From Exiguobacterium antarcticum DSM 14480 (lineage in GTDB: Bacteria; Bacillota; Bacilli; Exiguobacteriales; Exiguobacteriaceae), in assembly GCF_000685865.1 (NCBI RefSeq), contig NZ_JMKS01000003.1, forward strand, positions 1,555,001-1,619,000: a DNA stretch of 64,000 nt, in the 5' to 3' direction. Positions 1 to 10,407 of this stretch are shown piece after piece. A model generated the notes under the pieces. That model was not told the DNA's origin and ran no database searches. It saw nothing but the letters and a program-made list of their open reading frames with translations. A program made the translations under genes and the position numbers. Each line of letters opens with the position of its first letter. Positions within the stretch are counted from its first letter, which is position 1.

Positions 1-6
1 ATGCTA

Positions 7-2921
<2,915 letters not shown>

Positions 2922-2970
2922 AGCAGATGATCTTGTTGATGACTTCAGTTTTGAGGGCGCGAGCCCTGTC

Positions 2971-3087
<117 letters not shown>

Positions 3088-3103
3088 CATTTATTTTACT
3101 TAT

Positions 3104-3178
3104 TCCGCAATAGCTCAGTGGTAGAGCAACCGGCTGTTAACCGGTAGGTCGTAGGTTCAAATCCTACTTGCGGAGCCA
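3104..3178 (+). tRNA. tRNA-Asn (GTT anticodon)
   Basis: Cloverleaf with acceptor TCCGCAA/TTGCGGA, D-arm start AGCTCAGTGG, anticodon loop CTGTTAA and T-loop TTCAAAT. CCA is encoded. First of seven tRNAs transcribed with the rRNA operon; no promoter is visible between 5S and this gene. Confidence 0.96.
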
Positions 3179-3180
3179 AT

Positions 3181-3255
3181 GGCCCGTTGGTCAAGCGGTT
3201 AAGACACCGCCCTTTCACGGCGGTATCACGGGTTCGATTCCCGTACGGGTCACCA
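3181..3255 (+). tRNA. tRNA-Glu (TTC anticodon)
   Basis: Acceptor GGCCCGT/ACGGGTC, anticodon loop CTTTCAC, T-loop TTCGATT, encoded CCA. Only two bases separate it from tRNA-Asn, so the two are processed from one precursor. Confidence 0.96.
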
Positions 3256-3266
3256 TTTCTTTTTTT

Positions 3267-3339
<73 letters not shown>

Positions 3340-3376
3340 CTGTTTTTTTTCAATTGTATAAGTTCCTAGACAAACT

Positions 3377-3460
3377 GGGGGGGTAGCGAAGTGGCTAAAC
3401 GCGGCGGACTGTAAATCCGCTCCCTCGGGTTCGGCGGTTCGAATCCGCCCCCCCCCACCA
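3377..3460 (+). tRNA. tRNA-Tyr (GTA anticodon)
   Basis: A class II tRNA with a long variable arm. The acceptor is seven G against seven C, the anticodon loop is CTGTAAA and CCA is encoded. Confidence 0.96.
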
Positions 3461-3464
3461 TGTC

Positions 3465-3537
3465 GAGCCATTAGCTCAGTTGGTAGAGCATCTGACTTTT
3501 AATCAGAGGGTCGCAGGTTCGAATCCTGCATGGCTCA
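3465..3537 (+). tRNA. tRNA-Lys (TTT anticodon)
   Basis: Acceptor GAGCCAT/ATGGCTC, anticodon loop CTTTTAA, T-loop TTCGAAT. CCA is not encoded. Confidence 0.96.
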
Positions 3538-3543
3538 TATTTT

Positions 3544-3615
3544 GCGGAAGTAGTTCAGTGGTAGAATACGACCTTGCCAAGGTCGGGGTCGCGGGTTCGA
3601 ATCCCGTCTTCCGCT
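3544..3615 (+). tRNA. tRNA-Gly (GCC anticodon)
   Basis: Acceptor GCGGAAG/CTTCCGC, anticodon loop TTGCCAA, T-loop TTCGAAT, discriminator T. CCA is not encoded. Confidence 0.96.
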
Positions 3616-3627
3616 TTTTGTTTTTGA

Positions 3628-3703
3628 GGGGCCTTAGCTCAGCTGGGAGAGCGCCTGCCTTGCACGCAGGAGGTCAGCGGTTCGATCCCGCTAGGCTCCA
3701 CCA
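3628..3703 (+). tRNA. tRNA-Ala (TGC anticodon)
   Basis: Acceptor GGGGCCT/AGGCTCC with a G-U pair, anticodon loop TTGCACG, encoded CCA. Last tRNA of the cluster, followed directly by a terminator hairpin. Confidence 0.96.
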
Positions 3704-3718
3704 ATTTTGCTTAAAGAT

Positions 3719-3751
3719 CTTAAGCGAGTTTCGTTCGTCTTAAGTTTTTTT
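3719..3751 (+). terminator. Terminator of the rrn-tRNA operon
   Basis: CTTAAG and its complement enclose an imperfect CGA-rich stem, followed by seven T. It sits 15 bases after the last tRNA. Confidence 0.7.
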
Positions 3752-3786
3752 ATACTTGAAATGCCTGCACTTAAAGTACGTACGCG

Positions 3787-3820
3787 AAAGCACTGTGAGT
3801 TTACTCACGGTGCTTTTTTG
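3787..3820 (+). terminator. Second intrinsic terminator before the arginase gene
   Basis: AAAGCACTGTGAG pairs with CTCACGGTGCTTT around a short loop, followed by a T run. It doubles the barrier between the rrn operon and the arginase gene. Confidence 0.7.
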
Positions 3821-3856
3821 TTGGGGTTCTGTATAATCATGCGTCATCATGTCGAG

Positions 3857-3885
3857 TTGAACCACTTGGTTGTTACCGCTTACAA
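3857..3885 (+). promoter_or_regulatory. Possible sigma-A promoter for arginase
   Basis: TTGAAC (3857-3862) and TTACAA (3880-3885) with a 17-base spacer. An alternative perfect -10, TATAAT, lies at 3832-3837 but has no matching -35. Both are motif guesses. Confidence 0.35.
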
Positions 3886-3919
3886 TTGAGATAACTTACT
3901 GAGTAAAGGGGAATACGTG

Positions 3920-4828
3920 ATGAACATTGCATATATCAGCGTACCGTATCGTTATGGTCAAGGAAAACCGGGGACGGAACAAGGACCGGCTGCTGTCGAA
4001 CAAGCGGGGTTATTTGAGACACTGGCAGTACACGGTCAAGAAGCGGTCCGCTACGGGGAAGCGGCTGTCTTGTCAGAGGATGCAGTCCGGGAAGAAGATC
4101 CGCAACTGAAACGCCTAGAAGGTGTTGTCCATACGACAAACGATTTACATTTAATCGTTCGTGATACGCTGACGGAGCAACGTTTTCCATTACTTGTCGG
4201 TGGCGATCACAGCATGGCGATCGGAACGATTGCCGGGCTCCAACAAGTCGTGCCACGTCTTGGAGTCATCTGGTTTGATGCGCATGGTGATTTAAACACA
4301 CCCGATACGTCACCATCAGGTAACATTCACGGGATGCCGCTTGCCGTCGCATTAGGGGAAGGGCATCAACGTTTAACGGAGATTGGTGGCAGTGACGTCA
4401 AACTACAACCGGAACACCTTGTGTTCATCGGCTTACGGGATGTCGATGCAGGGGAACAGGAATTGATTGATCGTCTTGGGATCCGCGTCTACGATATGGA
4501 AGCGATTCGGACACGGGGAATGGATACGATCATGGAAGAAGCGATCGCCTATCTGAAAGAGACGACGGATGCCTTTTATCTCAGCTTCGACATGGACGGC
4601 CTCGATCCGAGTCTGGTCGAAGGGACAGGGACGCGTGTCGCAGACGGAATCCTACTGGATGACGCGAAAACGGTCTTACGTCATTGTGCGGAACAAGAGG
4701 ACTTCATCGCAGCTGAATTCGTCGAAGTTAATCCGTTGTTGGAAGAAGGAAACGGGACGGCACTCCTTGCCAACGAATTGATTGGAAACTTACTCCAGTA
4801 TATGCGGAACCACCGTTTAGTAAAATAA
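3920..4828 (+). CDS. rocF: Arginase (L-arginine amidinohydrolase)
   Basis: Hydrolyses L-arginine to ornithine and urea in the cytoplasm. The 302-residue product has the ureohydrolase manganese ligands in order: GGDHS, then DAHGDLN, then SFDMDGLDPS; the SGNIHGMPL stretch matches the arginase substrate loop. Length is typical. I chose ATG 3920 over GTG 3917 because the AAGGGGAA ribosome site then has normal spacing. It stands alone between terminators. The window also holds the arginine deiminase pathway (51835-57421), so the cell has two competing routes for arginine breakdown. Guanidine-type ureohydrolases are related, but the motif set favours arginase. Confidence 0.9.
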   Translation: MNIAYISVPYRYGQGKPGTEQGPAAVEQAGLFETLAVHGQEAVRYGEAAVLSEDAVREEDPQLKRLEGVVHTTNDLHLIVRDTLTEQRFPLLVGGDHSMAIGTIAGLQQVVPRLGVIWFDAHGDLNTPDTSPSGNIHGMPLAVALGEGHQRLTEIGGSDVKLQPEHLVFIGLRDVDAGEQELIDRLGIRVYDMEAIRTRGMDTIMEEAIAYLKETTDAFYLSFDMDGLDPSLVEGTGTRVADGILLDDAKTVLRHCAEQEDFIAAEFVEVNPLLEEGNGTALLANELIGNLLQYMRNHRLVK

Positions 4829-4835
4829 TGGATGG

Positions 4836-4872
4836 AACTTGAACTCTTTTCGTCAGAGTTCAAGTTTTTTTT
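4836..4872 (+). terminator. Terminator after arginase
   Basis: AACTTGAACTCT pairs with AGAGTTCAAGTT and is followed by eight T. Confidence 0.85.
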
Positions 4873-4891
4873 GTTACAATTCAAATTGAGA

Positions 4892-4918
4892 TGAAACATT
4901 ATGTAGGTCGACTCCGTA
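4892..4918 (+). promoter_or_regulatory. SigW-type autoregulatory promoter
   Basis: TGAAAC (4892-4897) and CGTA (4915-4918) are separated by 17 bases, matching the ECF sigma-W consensus TGAAAC-N16/17-CGTA known from Bacillus. It lies directly before the sigW gene, so the sigma factor probably drives its own transcription. Expected start is near 4925. Confidence 0.8.
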
Positions 4919-4949
4919 TAAGAGATTGACCGCATAGAGCGGGGGGTAT

Positions 4950-5519
4950 TTGAAAGTGGAAGAAACAACACTACGTTTGATTGAACGGGTGAAGCAGGGA
5001 GACCGTGACGCATTTGCGGCACTTGTTGATCTATATAAAGAAGGTGCTTTTCTAGTTGCATTCCGCGTCCTGCGTGACCGGATGGAAGCAGAAGATGCGA
5101 CACAGGAAGCCTTTATTCGGGTATTCACGAAAATTGACTCTTACAATGCCCAATGGAAGTTCCGGACGTGGTTGTACCGAATCGTGACGAATGTCTCGAT
5201 TGATCGACTTCGAAAAAAACGTCCCGACTATTCGCTTGATGCTGAAATGTCAGGAACAGAAGGACTGACTTTGTACTCCCAGTTAGAAAGTAAGGACCAG
5301 CTCCCCGAAGATCAAGTGATTGATTCTGAACAACGGCAAGACGTTGGGGAAGCGATTGCCGGTTTACCGGAAAAATACCGGATTCCGCTTGTCTTGAAAT
5401 ACATTGAAGATTTATCGCTCAAAGAAATCAGCGAACTGATTGATTTACCTGTTGCTACTGTCAAAACTAGAATTCATCGTGGACGGGAAGCATTGAAAAA
5501 GCATTTTGGGAAACGATGA
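4950..5519 (+). CDS. sigW: ECF sigma factor SigW
   Basis: RNA polymerase sigma factor of the extracytoplasmic-function type, controlling cell-envelope stress genes. The 189 residues have the sigma-2 region (about 22-90, with the DATQEAFIRVF and TWLYRIVTNVSIDRLRK segments) and the sigma-4 helix-turn-helix (about 130-185, with LSLKEISELIDLPVATVKTR). Gene order sigW-rsiW-cdaA-cdaR-glmM-glmS equals that of Bacillus subtilis, which supports the SigW assignment. The start is TTG 4950 or GTG 4956; the G-rich ribosome site ends at 4946, so GTG 4956 is also reasonable. A SigW-type promoter lies upstream. Confidence 0.92.
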   Translation: MKVEETTLRLIERVKQGDRDAFAALVDLYKEGAFLVAFRVLRDRMEAEDATQEAFIRVFTKIDSYNAQWKFRTWLYRIVTNVSIDRLRKKRPDYSLDAEMSGTEGLTLYSQLESKDQLPEDQVIDSEQRQDVGEAIAGLPEKYRIPLVLKYIEDLSLKEISELIDLPVATVKTRIHRGREALKKHFGKR

Positions 5520-5535
5520 GAAGGAGGCACTCACC

Positions 5536-6150
5536 ATGACACGAGAAAAAGTGTACGAACGGATACAGGATTATTTAGATCAGAATCAACCCCCAGAAGA
5601 CTTCAAACGACTTGAAGCGGAGTTACGGGAAGCGGATGCGATGAACGAGTTCGAAGAGTATCGGCTCCTCGATGCAGAGTTACGCACGCTTCCAGCACCC
5701 AAGCTTTCGGCGGACTTTACATCCCGCGTGCTGGCACAATTGCCCGAACAGGTGGAACATCCGAATGTAACTCCGCTTCGCTCATCATCTCGCTTCGGCG
5801 GCAAGATGAAACAGTATCCGTTACTGGCTGCAGCGTCTGTCTTCATGCTGTTATCCGTCGGCAGTCTCGGTGGATACTTGACGCAAGAAGAACAGGACTT
5901 GTCCTATACGAACGTCCCTGGAATCGTCGCTGAAAATGGCGAGGTCGTCGTACCGGAAGGGGTCACGGTCGACCAAGACCTTTACGTCGAAGGTGGAAAC
6001 GTCCGCATCGAAGGGAAAGTCAACGGGAACGTGACGACGGTAGACGGGAAAGCCTACACAGCAAGCGCCGGAAACGTCACGGGCGAGATCAAGCAGATCG
6101 ATCAGCTGTTTGAACGCGTCTGGTACGGAATTAAACGAATCTTTGAATGA
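5536..6150 (+). CDS. rsiW: Anti-sigma-W factor RsiW
   Basis: Single-pass membrane protein expected to hold SigW inactive until regulated proteolysis. It has 204 residues: a cytoplasmic acidic helical part (1-90), one membrane helix (about 94-116), and an outer part with beta-repeat sequence such as VEGGNVRIEGKVNGN and TASAGNVTGEI. The outer part closely resembles my memory of B. subtilis RsiW, which confirms the identity. Unusually, the zinc anti-sigma motif HxxxCxxC is missing: there is no cysteine at all and only one histidine, near residue 75. The start ATG 5536 is set by AAGGAGG at 5521. Confidence 0.88.
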   Translation: MTREKVYERIQDYLDQNQPPEDFKRLEAELREADAMNEFEEYRLLDAELRTLPAPKLSADFTSRVLAQLPEQVEHPNVTPLRSSSRFGGKMKQYPLLAAASVFMLLSVGSLGGYLTQEEQDLSYTNVPGIVAENGEVVVPEGVTVDQDLYVEGGNVRIEGKVNGNVTTVDGKAYTASAGNVTGEIKQIDQLFERVWYGIKRIFE

Positions 6151-6157
6151 ATCAGGT

Positions 6158-6181
6158 GGGACGAGTCTAACTCGTCCCTTT
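6158..6181 (+). terminator. Weak terminator between rsiW and cdaA
   Basis: GGGACGAG (6158-6165) pairs perfectly with CTCGTCCC (6171-6178); only a short T run follows. Confidence 0.6.
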
Positions 6182-6182
6182 G

Positions 6183-6191
6183 TGCTATAAT
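6183..6191 (+). promoter_or_regulatory. Extended -10 promoter for the cdaA operon
   Basis: TGCTATAAT is a perfect extended -10 element. No good -35 is seen because the position falls in the terminator hairpin. It gives cdaA-cdaR-glmM a promoter independent of sigW. Confidence 0.6.
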
Positions 6192-6227
6192 GAAAGCTGT
6201 TTAAATCAGATGAGATAGGGGGCACGG

Positions 6228-7091
6228 TTGGTGAATTACTTCAACTGGCAACCACTTCAATTTCAATTGTTGAAACTGGGAGAAAACGTACATTGGTACG
6301 ATTATATTAATGATGTGATCGATATCGCGGTCGTGACATTCGTCATTTACCGTTTGATGATCATTGTCAAAGGAACAAAAGCAGTCCAATTGATCAAAGG
6401 GATTTCTGTCATTTTGATCAGCTGGTTCTTAAGCGGATTCTTCGGACTGAAGACGTTACAATTTCTGCTGAACCAAATCATTACGTACGGCCTGCTCGGA
6501 ATCATCATCATCTTCCAGCCGGAGTTACGCCGGGGACTCGAACACCTCGGACGGACGAGCAAATTTTTCTCGCGCAGCGCCATCAGTGATGAAGACGAGC
6601 AAGTCCGGATCGTCGACGCGTTAGTCACGTCGGCTCAGTACATGTCAAAACGTCGAATCGGGGCACTGGTCACGATCGAGCGGGAGACGGGGCTCAGTGA
6701 ATATGTCGAAACGGGCATTCCGCTTGGTTCACAAATCACGAGTCAGTTGCTGATCAACCTGTTCATCCCGAACACACCACTCCATGACGGAGCGGTCATC
6801 GTCCAACAAGGGAAACTCGCAGCAGCAGCTTGCTACTTGCCGCTTTCTGAGAGTGCACATATCTCAAAGGATCTTGGGACACGCCACCGGGCAGCAATCG
6901 GTGTCAGTGAAGTGACGGACAGTGTCACACTGGTCGTGTCGGAAGAAACAGGTGGTGTCTCACTTGCGATCAATGGTCGTCTTTACCGAGAGCTGGATGA
7001 AGAATCCCTCCGAACGAAGCTGCTTGAGACGATCGTCAAAGTCGAACCGACGAATACTTCCTTCTTGAACTGGATGGGGGCGAAAAAATAA
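6228..7091 (+). CDS. cdaA: Diadenylate cyclase CdaA
   Basis: Makes the second messenger c-di-AMP from two ATP at the membrane. Three N-terminal membrane segments (about residues 25-100) are followed by the DAC domain with the DGA motif (NTPLHDGAVIV) and the RHR motif (TRHRAAIGVSE). The 287-residue length fits. It overlaps cdaR by one base and precedes glmM, the arrangement in which CdaR and GlmM modulate CdaA activity in other Bacillota. The start is TTG 6228 or GTG 6231 (adjacent codons) after the GGGGGG site. Confidence 0.93.
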   Translation: MVNYFNWQPLQFQLLKLGENVHWYDYINDVIDIAVVTFVIYRLMIIVKGTKAVQLIKGISVILISWFLSGFFGLKTLQFLLNQIITYGLLGIIIIFQPELRRGLEHLGRTSKFFSRSAISDEDEQVRIVDALVTSAQYMSKRRIGALVTIERETGLSEYVETGIPLGSQITSQLLINLFIPNTPLHDGAVIVQQGKLAAAACYLPLSESAHISKDLGTRHRAAIGVSEVTDSVTLVVSEETGGVSLAINGRLYRELDEESLRTKLLETIVKVEPTNTSFLNWMGAKK

Positions 7092-8377
7092 TGTTCGAAA
7101 AATGGTTCAATGAACGCTGGTTCCTTCGAATCGTTGCCGTCTTGCTCGCCATCATGCTGTATTTGATGGTGGCTGGGTCGAATTCGACCGGAAAAAGTGA
7201 TGCCGCCAGTCTGTTACCGATTGCCGGTCAAGGATCAGCAAAGTTTGACGTACCGGTGACCGTCAATTATGATGAAACGCAGTGGGTCGCCTATAATATT
7301 CCAGAAACGATTGAAACGACGGTCAAAGGACCGTCCAGCAGCTTAACGATGTTACGGCTCGTCAAAGACTTTGGTCTATCGATTGATTTGACGGGACTTG
7401 ATCCCGGGTATCATCGTGTCCGCTTAGCGGCGAATGGATTTGGCAAGGACGTCGAAGTGACCCCAAAACAAGAAACGATCGAAGTTTTCCTTGATAAAAA
7501 AGTCACAAAAGAAGTCCCGGTCCAAGTCGCACTCTTAAATAAAAACAAGATTGCCGAAGGATATGTCGTCGGCGAAGCACAGCCGACGCGGCAAACGGTG
7601 TCTGTGACGGGCGGGGCAGAAAAACTTCAAGCCATCACGGCGATTCAAGTTCCGATTGACGTGACGGGACGAGCGGAGACCTTTACGGAATCGTTTAACG
7701 TCAAAGCGACGGATGCGAACGGAAATACGATCAGCGCGACCTATGACCCAGAACAACTGGATGTCACGGTGCCGGTCTATAAAGAAAGCAAAACCGTTCC
7801 GATCAATGTCGAGACGACAGATGCGGTCAAAAAGGGTTATAAAGTCGTCAAAATCGTTCCTGTCATCACGGAAGCGCGGTTATACGGAACAAAAGAGGAG
7901 TTATCCCGGATTGGTTCCGTCAATACGGAAGCAGTCTCCTTAAAAGGTTTAACGAAGACGGTGGATCGGACGGTCAAACTGGTCGAACCGGATAACGTGA
8001 CAGCGATGGAACCAACATCGATCACGGTCAGCATCGTCGTCGAAAAGGAAAATGCCAAAGCGACGACGGAAACAGTCGAAGATCGGGCCGAAAAAACGAT
8101 TTCCGGTATTCCGGTCACGCTGAACGGATTTGACGAGGCGAAGTATACGATTGACTATGAACAGACGATTGATCTTGTCGTCCGTGGCAGTGAAGCGGAT
8201 CTTGCGTCGATTGATGCAACGGATATCAAAGCGGTCATCGATGTGACCGGTTTAAAAGAAGGAACACACGGATTACCGATTTCGTACCAGACGTCGAAAG
8301 CCTTTGACGTCTTGCGTCCGGATAATATGGATATCACACTAAAAGCGATTCCCCGGACATCGGTCCAAACCAATTAA
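7091..8377 (+). CDS. cdaR: CdaA regulator CdaR (YbbR repeats)
   Basis: Membrane-anchored, mostly extracytoplasmic protein that interacts with CdaA. The 428 residues begin with one membrane helix (about 10-30) and continue with about four beta-rich YbbR repeats of some 80 residues. Each repeat carries the pattern of a conserved glycine/leucine turn followed by PxxVxV-type strands. Its ATG overlaps the cdaA stop codon, indicating translational coupling. It has no catalytic motif; a regulatory role is known for the family. Confidence 0.9.
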   Translation: MFEKWFNERWFLRIVAVLLAIMLYLMVAGSNSTGKSDAASLLPIAGQGSAKFDVPVTVNYDETQWVAYNIPETIETTVKGPSSSLTMLRLVKDFGLSIDLTGLDPGYHRVRLAANGFGKDVEVTPKQETIEVFLDKKVTKEVPVQVALLNKNKIAEGYVVGEAQPTRQTVSVTGGAEKLQAITAIQVPIDVTGRAETFTESFNVKATDANGNTISATYDPEQLDVTVPVYKESKTVPINVETTDAVKKGYKVVKIVPVITEARLYGTKEELSRIGSVNTEAVSLKGLTKTVDRTVKLVEPDNVTAMEPTSITVSIVVEKENAKATTETVEDRAEKTISGIPVTLNGFDEAKYTIDYEQTIDLVVRGSEADLASIDATDIKAVIDVTGLKEGTHGLPISYQTSKAFDVLRPDNMDITLKAIPRTSVQTN

Positions 8378-8406
8378 ATCAACTTTGTGAAATGAGGAAA
8401 TAGAAC

Positions 8407-9762
8407 ATGGGTAAGTATTTTGGAACTGACGGCGTCCGCGGCGTCGCAAACGTAGAATTGACACCTGAACTGGCATATCGTCTTGGTCGGATAGGTGGAT
8501 ATGTCTTAACGAAACACGAAAGTACACGTCCGAAAGTTTTGATCGGTCGCGATACACGTGTCTCTGGACAAATGCTTGAGAGCGCGTTGATCGCAGGGCT
8601 CCTATCGATCGGAGCAGAAGTCATGCGTCTTGGTGTCATCTCGACACCCGGCGTCGCCTACTTGACGAAAACAATGGATGCGACTGCAGGCGTCATGATT
8701 TCCGCGTCACACAACCCGGTTGAAGACAACGGAATCAAGTTCTTCGGGTCAGACGGCTTTAAGCTTGATGACGCAACAGAACTTGAAATCGAAGGTTTAC
8801 TGGATGAAGTGGAAGATACGTTACCACGTCCGTCAGGCAAAGAACTTGGATTCGTTCATGACTACTATGAAGGGGCACAAAAGTACCTTCATATGTTACG
8901 TCAGACATCGGATGAAGATTTCTCAGGCATCCATGTCGCAATCGACGGAGCGCACGGAGCGACTTCAAGTCTTGCGCCACGTCTGTTCGGTGACTTGGAA
9001 GCGGAAGTCTCGACGATCGGTACGACACCAAACGGTCTCAACATCAATGAAGGTGTTGGTTCGACGCATCCGGAACACTTGGCGGCATTCGTCCTTGAAA
9101 AAGGTGCTCACGTTGGTCTGTCGTTTGACGGCGACGGTGACCGTTTGATTGCAATCGATGAGAACGGTGAAATCGTCGATGGCGATAAAATCATGTTCAT
9201 CTGTGGAAAATACCTCAACGAAATCGGTCGTTTGAAAGACAATACGATCGTCGCGACGGTCATGAGTAACCTTGGTTTCCACAAAACAGTTGAAGCCCAC
9301 GGTATGACAGCATTACAAACAGCGGTCGGTGACCGCTACGTCGTCGAAGAAATGCGTAAAAACAACTATACACTCGGTGGCGAACAGTCAGGGCACATCA
9401 TCTTCATGGATTATTCGACGACAGGAGACGGCATGCTTTCAGGCGTCCAACTTCTGCAAATCATGAAGGCGACGGGCAAGAAATTGTCGGAACTGGCAGC
9501 CGAGATGCCGGTCTTCCCGCAACGTCTCGTCAACATCCGCGTGTCGGATAAAAATGGTGCGATGAACGGTCCAGCCGTTCAAGCGATCATTGCGGAAGTC
9601 GAGTCGGAAATGGCCGGCAACGGTCGGATTCTCGTCCGTGCGTCCGGAACAGAACCACTTGTCCGTGTCATGGCGGAAGCACCTTCGCAAGAAGCGTGTG
9701 ACATGTATGTCGAACGGATTGCGAACGTCGTCCGTGAAAACTACGCGTTACAAGAAAACTGA
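8407..9762 (+). CDS. glmM: Phosphoglucosamine mutase
   Basis: Interconverts glucosamine-6-phosphate and glucosamine-1-phosphate for UDP-GlcNAc and peptidoglycan synthesis. The 451 residues show the active phosphoserine loop ([20 protein letters not shown], serine near residue 100), the metal loop DGDGDR (near 240-245), and the C-terminal phosphate-binding [12 protein letters not shown]. Length is as usual. It follows cdaR by 29 bases with its own ribosome site (TGAGGAAA), completing the cdaA-cdaR-glmM unit. Confidence 0.97.
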   Translation: MGKYFGTDGVRGVANVELTPELAYRLGRIGGYVLTKHESTRPKVLIGRDTRVSGQMLESALIAGLLSIGAEVMRLGVISTPGVAYLTKTMDATAGVMISASHNPVEDNGIKFFGSDGFKLDDATELEIEGLLDEVEDTLPRPSGKELGFVHDYYEGAQKYLHMLRQTSDEDFSGIHVAIDGAHGATSSLAPRLFGDLEAEVSTIGTTPNGLNINEGVGSTHPEHLAAFVLEKGAHVGLSFDGDGDRLIAIDENGEIVDGDKIMFICGKYLNEIGRLKDNTIVATVMSNLGFHKTVEAHGMTALQTAVGDRYVVEEMRKNNYTLGGEQSGHIIFMDYSTTGDGMLSGVQLLQIMKATGKKLSELAAEMPVFPQRLVNIRVSDKNGAMNGPAVQAIIAEVESEMAGNGRILVRASGTEPLVRVMAEAPSQEACDMYVERIANVVRENYALQEN

Positions 9763-9772
9763 GTGAATCGGA

Positions 9773-9803
9773 GGGGCGGATGAATAATCCGCTCCTTTTT
9801 TTG
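9773..9803 (+). terminator. Terminator after glmM
   Basis: GGGGCGGAT pairs with ATCCGCTCC around a 5-base loop, followed by seven T. Confidence 0.85.
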
Positions 9804-9865
9804 TTGGACGGATTGTCAGAGGGACTATGACAGCTTTCAAACTGACTCTGTCAAAATGCTTTTTT

Positions 9866-9934
9866 TCACGCGCTTTTCTCAGGCGGAACGCAAGCTAGCT
9901 GTCGTCTTTGACAACCGGGTCTTGCCTGTTCCTG
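9866..9934. repeat. Interspersed repeat, copy 1
   Basis: Bases 9866-9903 match 43859-43896 on the other strand at 33 of 38 positions (core CACGCGCTTT and CTCAGGCG). Bases 9916-9934 match 43997-44015 inverted at 17 of 19 (CGGGTCTTG and TGTTCCTG). Both copies are intergenic, and the two modules are in a different order. The family is unknown to me. The rest of 9804-10130 shows no convincing gene. Confidence 0.6.
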
Positions 9935-10130
9935 GCGGAAGCGGAGCTTCCTCTTCCTGTAGAAGTCGCATGAAAAATGCATTTCTGTGTCACATGATAA
10001 AAAAGCATCATCAAACAGACAAAAGACAAAAAAGCAGAGCAAAAATAAAAAAAGAGTTTTTTACAAAATCTAGGTATTAGAGGTATCGTTTAGAAAAATA
10101 TCGGGAATAGTTACAAATACGTTACCTTTC

Positions 10131-10159
10131 TTGCTTTTTCCAAATAAAGTTCGTATGAT
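10131..10159 (+). promoter_or_regulatory. Sigma-A promoter of glmS
   Basis: TTGCTT (10131-10136) and TATGAT (10154-10159) with a 17-base spacer. The predicted transcript starts near 10166, shortly before the ribozyme. Confidence 0.6.
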
Positions 10160-10189
10160 TGTAAAGTCGGACAGAAACGGGGTCAGACA

Positions 10190-10345
10190 GAATCAAAAAG
10201 CGCCAGGGCTGTCTATGTGATAGGCAGCTGACGAGGTGGGGGTTTATCGAATCATTCGGCGGATGCCTCCCGGTACCATGTCAGTACCGAAAAACTCATC
10301 TGAAATCGTTTAAGTGATTAGACGGACAAACAGATGTGTCATGAC
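10190..10345 (+). ncRNA. glmS ribozyme-riboswitch
   Basis: Self-cleaving RNA activated by glucosamine-6-phosphate, placed in the 5' leader of glmS. Conserved elements are present in order: AGCGCCAG with the cleavage site expected between 10199 and 10200, GCAGCTGACGAGGTGGGG, TTTATCGA, TTCGGCGGATG, CCTCCCGGT, and the late pseudoknot part GGACAAACAGATG and TGTCATGA. When the sugar phosphate is plentiful, the ribozyme cuts and the downstream mRNA is degraded, closing the feedback loop with GlmM and GlmS. Confidence 0.95.
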
Positions 10346-10407
10346 AACTCTCGACAAGAGCCGTTTCCTCTTCAGGGAAATACTTGTAAATGGGAGAGAA
10401 AAACATT

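Noticed and set aside
9856-10080. 74-codon open frame between glmM and glmS
   Set aside because: No ribosome site, low-complexity lysine-rich end, and it contains the interspersed repeat whose second copy has no equivalent frame length.
10390-10407. Six-residue extension of GlmS at an upstream ATG
   Set aside because: GlmS needs Cys directly after the first Met as nucleophile, so ATG 10408 is the true start.
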